Source: Chlorobiota bacterium
Lineage (GTDB): Bacteria > Bacteroidota > Ignavibacteria > Ignavibacteriales > Ignavibacteriaceae
Length of the DNA stretch: 5,445 bases
NCBI GenBank assembly: GCA_008363265.1
Contig: RHKR01000200.1
Coordinates: 1,492 to 6,936, forward strand
Direction of reading: 5' to 3'
The position numbers and the translations under genes were made by a program. Under the pieces are notes generated by a model. That model was not told the origin of the DNA, ran no database searches, and was given only the letters and a program-made list of their open reading frames with translations. Positions 1-5,445 of this stretch are shown here, in pieces; position 1 is the stretch's first letter; each line of letters starts with the position of its first letter.

Positions 1-1903
1 CTGTTGGGAGCGGGATCTTGAAGACGGATGCCGCTGCACCGCTTGCACCACTCGTAGCGTAAATGGTATCAGGATGTGCAAGCCACATCGAGAAGATGTT
101 GCTTGAGAGCCCCGTGGCATAACCGGTCCAGTTTGTGCCCGCATCGGTTGAGCGGTAAAGGGTTCCATTGGCCCCTGCCACATAGATCTCGTTCCTGCCT
201 CTCGTAACCACTGCATAATTCTGGAAGGTAGAGAAAGCCGGGGGGTAACCGGTGGCTGCCCATGTCAGACCGCCATCCGAGGTTGACCAGACATAACCAA
301 TTCCGCTGACCCCGGTTGATCCTACCGCATAGCCAAACAGGGAGTCAGCCATTGTGATCTGTGCAAGGCCCTGAGTCGTGGGGAAAGCGGTAACGATCTG
401 CTGAAAAGTTTCGCCTGCATCGGTCGATTTTAATACGAGTGTCCTTGGCCCGCCAAGAATAATTGTACTGGCATTGATGAACTCGATCGATCCGAAAGTG
501 GATGTAACACCGGCAACCGATTTATTGGTCCAGGTTGCCCCGCCATCAGTTGTTTTCCAGATGTAACCGTTGTTTCCGGTAGCAAAACCGAGATTGTCAT
601 CATAAAATTTAACTCTGGAGAGGGCGTAAATACTGGTATTCAGAACTGAATCCCATGTCTGACCCGCGTCAGTTGTCCGGTAAATGTTACCGCCTGACCC
701 AACGGCGAAGGCCTTCGTGGCGTTGATCATATGCACGCCCCTGAGATCTTTAGAAATGTCAGGAATATCAGCGGTTCTCCATGTGTTTCCCCAGTTGTTT
801 GAGTAAAGGACTTGCTGACCCTTGGCAGAGGAAGAAGCGCTGCCAACAGCGATTATTGTACCTGACGGGTGATGCCCGTGAATATTCTGCAGAAAACCGA
901 TCTTTTTTGTTTCACTCGGGGTTGCCCAGGTTGCTCCGTTATCGGTTGATCTGTAATAGAATCCGGCTGCTCCCGCCAGGAACCAGTTATTTCCGTTATT
1001 TGTAAGCCAAGTTGAATTACCGGACCAATCAAACGAAGTGCTTCGGAAATTTATTGGAGTAAACGACGCGCCTCCGTCAGTGGTTCTGTAGAGATCCCAC
1101 GCGCTTCCGACGAGATAAAATTCGTTGGCGGAAACGAGTTTAATTGAAACGAAAGGACTTGAAGTGAATCCTGTCGTCAGCGCTGTCCAGGTCTCGCCAC
1201 CATCTGTTGTTTTGTAGCAGGTGCCCGATCCACCGGCGACATATCCGGTCAGTGAATCTGCAAATTCGATATCATAAAGGGTTGAAGTACCGGCAGCTCT
1301 CGCGTTCCAGGTAAGTCCCCCATCTGTTGTAAAACGGATGTTCGCCGATGAAGTGTTATTTCCGACTACAAATATTCTGTTCTCAGAGAAATAGTGGAAC
1401 GCCCGATAGGCACTGCTGGGCAGAGTGGCGTTTACGGTCCAGGTCTGTCCGCCGTCTGTCGTCTTGGCGAGCTTCACGGAGGAAGTGCCGCTTATGTAGC
1501 CTGTGTTGACATCGAGGAAATGGAGGTCATATACAGTAACAGAACTGGTAAAGCTGCCTGATCTGTTAACGAAAGTTGCTCCTCCATCGCTTGTAAAAGT
1601 GATCCCTGCTGTCCCGACGGTGTATCCGGAATTGTTGTCCAGAAACTGAGCCTTGTTGATGCCATAGGTTACCACTCCTGAGCTTGGCACGCCCGCGCCA
1701 TAGTTCAGCGACCAGGTCTGGCCATCATCTGTTGATTTGAAAAAAGTACCCGCAGATCCAACACCATATATCGTGTTGGCACCCATATATTGGGCCCAGG
1801 TAATTGACATTGGGAAAGGTTTTGGGTGAGAGTACTGGAGACCCAAAGGTCCCTGTGCAAAAAGTACAACCGGTAAAAGTAAAAGGAAGAGGATGTTTCG
1901 CAT
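1..1903 (-). CDS. Secreted Ycf48-like/BNR (Asp-box) repeat beta-propeller protein, 3' end outside window
   Basis: I read this frame by hand: it is open from the start to the left edge, giving 634 residues without a stop. The N-terminus is a clear signal peptide: MRN, a Leu/Val/Phe-rich core (residues 4-14), then LFA-QG with likely cleavage after Ala16. The remainder is a tandem array of about 44-residue units. Each carries an Asp-box-like turn of the form S/T-T-D-G-G-x-T-W at its end, and most carry a hydrophobic G-Y/F-x-x-G strand in the middle, as in Ycf48-like/photosystem II assembly-factor and sialidase-type propellers. Thirteen units are visible, enough for nearly two seven-bladed propellers. 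The function is unknown; family members in Bacteroidota are exported or surface proteins, often with a C-terminal type IX secretion tag, which would lie beyond the edge here. No enzyme active site is recognisable. An in-frame ATG at 1915 (prefix MDGR) is the alternative start. I prefer 1903 because it gives a compact signal peptide and has a weak GGA seven bases upstream. The gene starts about 115 bp after the HTCS stop, on the same strand. Confidence 0.88.
   Translation of the reverse strand, partial: MRNILFLLLLPVVLFAQGPLGLQYSHPKPFPMSITWAQYMGANTIYGVGSAGTFFKSTDDGQTWSLNYGAGVPSSGVVTYGINKAQFLDNNSGYTVGTAGITFTSDGGATFVNRSGSFTSSVTVYDLHFLDVNTGYISGTSSVKLAKTTDGGQTWTVNATLPSSAYRAFHYFSENRIFVVGNNTSSANIRFTTDGGLTWNARAAGTSTLYDIEFADSLTGYVAGGSGTCYKTTDGGETWTALTTGFTSSPFVSIKLVSANEFYLVGSAWDLYRTTDGGASFTPINFRSTSFDWSGNSTWLTNNGNNWFLAGAAGFYYRSTDNGATWATPSETKKIGFLQNIHGHHPSGTIIAVGSASSSAKGQQVLYSNNWGNTWRTADIPDISKDLRGVHMINATKAFAVGSGGNIYRTTDAGQTWDSVLNTSIYALSRVKFYDDNLGFATGNNGYIWKTTDGGATWTNKSVAGVTSTFGSIEFINASTIILGGPRTLVLKSTDAGETFQQIVTAFPTTQGLAQITMADSLFGYAVGSTGVSGIGYVWSTSDGGLTWAATGYPPAFSTFQNYAVVTRGRNEIYVAGANGTLYRSTDAGTNWTGYATGLSSNIFSMWLAHPDTIYATSGASGAAASVFKIPLPT
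128..1735 (-). repeat. Array of 13 Asp-box propeller blade motifs, about 44-residue period
   Basis: In the secreted protein (Met at 1903 as residue 1), the eight-residue motifs begin at residues 57, 104, 148, 192, 232, 274, 319, 368, 410, 451, 493, 541 and 585. The gaps are 40 to 49 residues, about 130 bp in DNA. Examples are STDDGQTW, TTDGGQTW, TTDGGETW and STDAGTNW. The Asp at position 3 and the Gly at position 5 are kept in all but the eighth copy, which reads SNNWGNTW (positions 779-802) and has lost the Asp. The DNA of the copies has diverged apart from short shared stretches around the motif, so this is an old protein-level repeat and not a recent tandem duplication. The last visible motif is followed by the start of another blade at the left edge. 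Confidence 0.9.
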
Positions 1904-1934
1904 TCTGCCGTCCATTTTTGGTTAAAGAAACATC

Positions 1935-1942
1935 CAAAATTA
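1935..1942 (-). promoter_or_regulatory. Bacteroidota-type -7 promoter box (TAATTTTG) upstream of the secreted protein
   Basis: On the minus strand the octamer TAATTTTG matches exactly the TAnnTTTG consensus known for the primary sigma factor of Bacteroidota. It ends 31 bases before the chosen ATG at 1903 and 19 before the alternative at 1915, so a transcript would have a short leader. No TTTG-like -33 element is found at the usual spacing of about 20 bases; the sequence there is AAAG. The promoter may therefore be weak or dependent on an activator, or the match may be chance in this AT-rich gap. Confidence 0.4.
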
Positions 1943-1965
1943 TGGAATGGCTAAAGCGCGGCCTT

Positions 1966-1986
1966 TATCATTTTCGGTCGATGATA
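1966..1986. promoter_or_regulatory. 6-bp inverted repeat, possible operator between the two genes
   Basis: TATCAT (1966-1971) and its exact reverse complement ATGATA (1981-1986) flank a nine-base spacer. The centre lies about 37 bases upstream of the -7-like box of the secreted-protein gene, a typical place for an activator site. It is not followed by a T-run on the minus strand, so it does not look like an intrinsic terminator for the upstream gene. A repeat this short can arise by chance in a gap of this size, and AraC-family regulators more often bind direct repeats, so the role is speculative. Confidence 0.2.
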
Positions 1987-2017
1987 TGTCATTTTTAAAC
2001 AATTGGGGTTTTGATGT

Positions 2018-5000
2018 CTATTCTACATCAGTTGGGGGTATTCCAAAGCGGTTTTTGAAGCTGCGGGTGAAGTTTGACTGTTCAGAATATCCGGTCATCA
2101 AAGCCACCTCTTTTACGGATAGTTGTTTACTCTTCAGAAGTGTCATCGCCTTCTCAAGTCTCGTCTCTCTGATCAGTACTCCCGCGGTCTTGCCTGTTAA
2201 TGCGTTAAGCTTTCTATTCAGCGGGCTGAGGCTGTAGCCAAGCTCCCTCGCCATCGATTCAGCAGTGAAGTTTTCATCGCTCAACCGTTCCAGGACCAGG
2301 CTGTTAACTTTCGAAATAAAATCATTTTTAGGCTGTTCTGTTTCATCATGCGACTGACCCGGTAGTGATATTTTTTCGAATCGTGCCCTCAGCTTCCTTC
2401 TGTTATCGAGAAGGTTTTTTACTCTCGTTCTAAGTTCGACCGGCTTGAAAGGTTTTACAAGATAGTCGTCGGCGCCCGTCTCCAGACCCTCCATTTTATC
2501 GTCGAACGCAGCCTTGGCAGTAAGAATTATAACCGGAATATGGTCAGTAAGTTCATTCTGTTTGAGTCTCCGGCTTAGCTCAACCCCGTCGATTCCGGGC
2601 ATCATGATATCCGTGATCACCAGGTCCGGGATGAGATGTTCAGCAAGCCGGAGACCTTCGAGTCCGTCAGGCGCTTCAACGATCCGGTACTCAGCCCGCA
2701 GTTCTTCATTAATGAAGGTCCTGATATCAGAGTTGTCGTCAATCACGAGAATCATTTCAGATGTCGAATCCGCCGTGTTGTCATCAATTGCATCAGGGTC
2801 ACCGGTCTCCGCCACCTCCTCAATGTTCTGATAACCCCTCAGCTTTTCCTCCTCAACAACTGTCGAAACCTCTTCCTTCCTGAGATGGCTTTTACCAAGC
2901 GGCAGTCTGATATGGAAAACCGTTCCGCTGTTCTTTTCCGACTCCACCGTAATGGTGCCGTGTTGAAGTTCAACAAGTTCCTTCACTATCGTGAGTCCGA
3001 GTCCGGTTCCCTCAATGTCGCTGATCTGTTTCCGGTCAACCTGGTAGAACCTGTCAAAGATGAACGGAAGCCGTTCAGGATCGATCCCGATTCCTCCGTC
3101 TTCAACCTGCACTTCGAAGTATCCCTCAGGGAATTCCTTCCCTTTCCTTTCCGGGTGAACGATCAGCCTCATGGAGACGAAACTTCCGTCGCGGTTGTAC
3201 TTCACTGCGTTCGAAACCAGATTGGTGAAGATCATCTCGGTCATCTCGCGGTCAACCCAGGCAGGAAGTGTCTCGGCATCACTTCTGAAATCGAGCTTGA
3301 TGTTTCTCTTGCCGGCGAGCGACTCAAACGTCATGATCACCAACCTGAGAAACGCCACCATATCGGTCCGGGTGGCGTTTATCTTTCTTTTACCGGCCTC
3401 TATCTTTGATATTTCAAGGAGCTGATTGATCAGTTTCTGCAACCGGACCGAGTTTCTTATCCCCATCTTTATCTTCGATACGTAAAGGGGATCGCTGACT
3501 TTTTCAAGCAGGCTCTCAAATTGACCGAGTATCAGCGTTAGGGGGGTTCTGAACTCGTGAGAAATGTTTGTAAAGAAGCGTGATTTCAGCGAATCAAGTT
3601 CTTTCAGTTTCTGAGCCTGCTCCTTCACTTCTGCAGTCCGTTCCTCGATCAGCCTTTCAAGTTCCTCATTCTTCCTGGTAAGATTATTCAGCCTCCAGCG
3701 GATGAAACCGTAGATTATTCCCGTTAGGAGAATGAAGTACAGAATGTAGGCAGGCAGGCTCATGTACCACGGAGGATAGACCTCGAATGTGAAGGAGACC
3801 TCGCTGCTGACCTCACCTGTAATCGACCGGCTTCTAACCTTGAACACGTATCTGCCGGGTGAAAGGTTTGTATAGTCCTTCTTGCTGTCGGAGGTGAAAT
3901 CCGACCATTTGCTGTCGTATCCTTCCAGTTTTACGGAAAACAAGTCAAGATCAGGTGACTCGAAAGAGAGGGATGAGTATTCGAATCTTATAGAACCGAA
4001 AGAGAATGGTACAGCCGTCACCTCATCTATTTCAAGTCCCTTTTTGGTAATATCATCACCCCGGAAGACCAGGGAGTCGCCCATTATCAGCACCCGGCTG
4101 ATTATCGGGGTTGCAACCTTAAAATTCCGGAAATCTCCCGCTCCTTTTCCCAACGCAAGTGAGGCAACCCCATCAGTTCCACCAAAATACACCATCCTGT
4201 TCTGCGGGTCGAACCCCACAGAAAAGATCGAATTCTCATTGTCAAGATCGAGCGCCTTTCGTATGTCGTTAAGTTCAGGTCTGTTAAGGATATCTTTCTT
4301 TCTGTTATCCCAGGCAACCACAAATACATGGCCACCCTTGTCATAACAGGTAACCATCGCCTCCCCTTTTCCTATATCGAGAACACTCGTTATACCGGTA
4401 AACTTAATCCCTTTCAGGAAACCCGGATCCTCCTCAAGTTGATCATTCCCGTTTAACATCCAGGTTCTCTCACCGATATTAACCACTGGCCTGCCATCGA
4501 GAACGAAGACTTTCGTTTCAACCACTCCACCTCCGCTTGGAGCCTTCGAAAGTTTCCTTGAGACTGAATACCCGGTGGCGGATCCCCCGTCAGGTTCCAG
4601 AACCACGAGACCGGAGTAGGCAGTACCCAACCAGACCCTCCCCTTGTTGTCTTCCTGAATATATCTGACCGCGGCATTAAAACCCGTTACTTCGCCGGTC
4701 GTCTCAAGCCTGTTTCCATTTTTCCGGGTAACGATCAGGCCATTCTCATGACCAAGAAAAAACACTCCGGGATTTACAAGTGACCTGCGGATGGAATAGT
4801 ATATCTTAGCAGGTACATCCAGTTTTTCCGAACCGTCACTGTATATCGCGAACAGCCCGTCGGTCGCCGCGCAGATCACCCTTTCGTCATCCGTCTCAAA
4901 TGCCCAGGCCTGGGTTGAAATCCCTTCGACCTGCCTGAATCCGTCGCCCCAGCTGTTAATGAAAACCCCTGAGGAAGTGGCAACATACAGTGAGCGATCC

Positions 5001-5445
5001 AGAAAGATGACATCACTTACGAAACCTTTAAGGCCTGATCTTTCATTGAACAATCCCACTTTTGCGGGTATTTCTATAACCGCTATACCGTTCTGAAGCC
5101 CGAGCCACAGTTTACCCTTAGAGTAGTATGTGTATAAAACACCGTCATCGCGGAGCCCCTGCCGGCTGTCTATCCGGTCGATTACTTTGCCGTTCATCGA
5201 CATTATGATCACACCCTTTGTCAGGGAACTCAAGGCGATATTTCCATCGTCAAGTTTCACACCTGAGAAGAACACACCGTCTGTGAGAATTCCGGGGGCT
5301 TCCGAAGGTATTTCGGTAAATTTTCGTCCATCGTAACGGAAGAAATTCCCCTTGGAATTTATAAAAAGATGCTCGTTCCCGCTCTTATCGTACGGGATCA
5401 CAGCCCTGAGGTTCCACTTCTCAAATATCTTCCCCGACTCAAGCC
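2018..5445 (-). CDS. Hybrid two-component system sensor/regulator (HTCS) with AraC-type output, N-terminus outside window
   Basis: This is a one-protein signalling system: a periplasmic sensor, an inner-membrane anchor, and a cytoplasmic kinase, receiver and DNA-binding domain. Numbering from the GTG codon at 5401, residues 1-430 are beta-propeller repeats of the Reg_prop type (for example KLWLGLQNGI near 97 and RVWLGTAYSGL near 255). Residues 470-542 are a Y_Y_Y domain (LEGYDSKWSDF, LSPGRYVFKVRS). Residues 548-568 span the membrane and 570-605 form a charged coiled coil. The HisKA domain has the phospho-acceptor His615 in SHEFRTP. The ATPase domain has an N box (Asn731), G1 DGGIG at 768, an F box near 780 and G2 GTGLGL at 798. 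The receiver (884-1000) has Asp888/889, phospho-acceptor Asp931, Thr961 and Lys983. An AraC-type double helix-turn-helix fills 1030-1127 and ends in TAG. All catalytic residues are present. The GTG is unlikely to be the true start: the frame is open for 14 more codons to the edge, and no signal peptide or full propeller set has been reached. Characterised HTCS proteins control polysaccharide utilisation loci, but the ligand here is unknown and no such locus is visible. Confidence 0.95.
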   Translation of the reverse strand, partial: LESGKIFEKWNLRAVIPYDKSGNEHLFINSKGNFFRYDGRKFTEIPSEAPGILTDGVFFSGVKLDDGNIALSSLTKGVIIMSMNGKVIDRIDSRQGLRDDGVLYTYYSKGKLWLGLQNGIAVIEIPAKVGLFNERSGLKGFVSDVIFLDRSLYVATSSGVFINSWGDGFRQVEGISTQAWAFETDDERVICAATDGLFAIYSDGSEKLDVPAKIYYSIRRSLVNPGVFFLGHENGLIVTRKNGNRLETTGEVTGFNAAVRYIQEDNKGRVWLGTAYSGLVVLEPDGGSATGYSVSRKLSKAPSGGGVVETKVFVLDGRPVVNIGERTWMLNGNDQLEEDPGFLKGIKFTGITSVLDIGKGEAMVTCYDKGGHVFVVAWDNRKKDILNRPELNDIRKALDLDNENSIFSVGFDPQNRMVYFGGTDGVASLALGKGAGDFRNFKVATPIISRVLIMGDSLVFRGDDITKKGLEIDEVTAVPFSFGSIRFEYSSLSFESPDLDLFSVKLEGYDSKWSDFTSDSKKDYTNLSPGRYVFKVRSRSITGEVSSEVSFTFEVYPPWYMSLPAYILYFILLTGIIYGFIRWRLNNLTRKNEELERLIEERTAEVKEQAQKLKELDSLKSRFFTNISHEFRTPLTLILGQFESLLEKVSDPLYVSKIKMGIRNSVRLQKLINQLLEISKIEAGKRKINATRTDMVAFLRLVIMTFESLAGKRNIKLDFRSDAETLPAWVDREMTEMIFTNLVSNAVKYNRDGSFVSMRLIVHPERKGKEFPEGYFEVQVEDGGIGIDPERLPFIFDRFYQVDRKQISDIEGTGLGLTIVKELVELQHGTITVESEKNSGTVFHIRLPLGKSHLRKEEVSTVVEEEKLRGYQNIEEVAETGDPDAIDDNTADSTSEMILVIDDNSDIRTFINEELRAEYRIVEAPDGLEGLRLAEHLIPDLVITDIMMPGIDGVELSRRLKQNELTDHIPVIILTAKAAFDDKMEGLETGADDYLVKPFKPVELRTRVKNLLDNRRKLRARFEKISLPGQSHDETEQPKNDFISKVNSLVLERLSDENFTAESMARELGYSLSPLNRKLNALTGKTAGVLIRETRLEKAMTLLKSKQLSVKEVALMTGYSEQSNFTRSFKNRFGIPPTDVE

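Noticed and set aside
1725..1937. Minus-strand 70-codon frame overlapping the start of the secreted protein
   Set aside because: It starts with TTG and is out of frame with the signal peptide and blade repeats, which continue for more than 600 residues in the neighbouring frame.
1952..1967. TAAAG-N6-CTTTA inverted repeat as a terminator for the HTCS gene
   Set aside because: The stem is only five base pairs, mostly A-T, and no T-run follows on the minus strand. It also overlaps one arm of the TATCAT repeat. It is not a convincing intrinsic terminator.
1947..2237. Plus-strand 96-codon frame running from the intergenic gap into the HTCS end
   Set aside because: Most of it is antisense to the AraC domain. 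Its translation has no signal peptide or recognisable domain, and no ribosome binding site is evident.
2636..3409. Plus-strand open frame of 257 codons opposite the kinase and receiver region
   Set aside because: It lies fully antisense to the histidine kinase, ATPase and receiver domains, whose motifs are intact. Its translation shows no recognisable domain, so it is a coding shadow.
3882..4346. Plus-strand open frame of 154 codons
   Set aside because: It is antisense to the sensor and Y_Y_Y region of the HTCS. Its Ser-rich composition, without domain structure, is typical of a shadow frame.

Overview
The window holds two genes on the minus strand, one after the other. Each is cut by a window edge, and the gap between them is about 115 bp. 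The paired architecture points to Bacteroidota or a related phylum such as Ignavibacteria. It combines a one-piece hybrid two-component system (periplasmic propeller, Y_Y_Y, kinase, receiver and AraC domains) with a secreted protein built from Ycf48/BNR-like repeats. An exact TAnnTTTG box, the -7 consensus of that group, sits just upstream of the second gene, and neither visible start region has a strong Shine-Dalgarno. This assignment is by architecture only; no marker gene is present.

Layout, read in the direction of transcription (right to left). Positions 5445 to 2018 encode all but the N-terminus of a hybrid two-component system (HTCS) regulator. The frame is open to the right edge, so the true start and any signal peptide lie outside. 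Positions 2017 to 1904 are the intergenic gap. It contains a -7-like box, a 6-bp inverted repeat upstream of it, and no convincing terminator. Positions 1903 to 1 encode the N-terminal 634 residues of an exported repeat protein: a signal peptide followed by 13 blades of about 44 residues, running off the left edge. Its C-terminus, where a type IX secretion sorting domain would lie, is not visible.

Working together (inference): the HTCS would sense a ligand through its periplasmic propeller, relay phosphate within one polypeptide and bind DNA through its AraC domain. The adjacent co-oriented gene, with its own putative promoter and an inverted repeat at an activator-like distance, is a plausible target, but nothing in the window proves it. 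No SusC/SusD, glycoside hydrolase, mobile element, RNA gene or CRISPR array is visible. I found nothing that looks like a wholly new system. The most notable items are the long regular propeller array and the small regulatory region between the genes.
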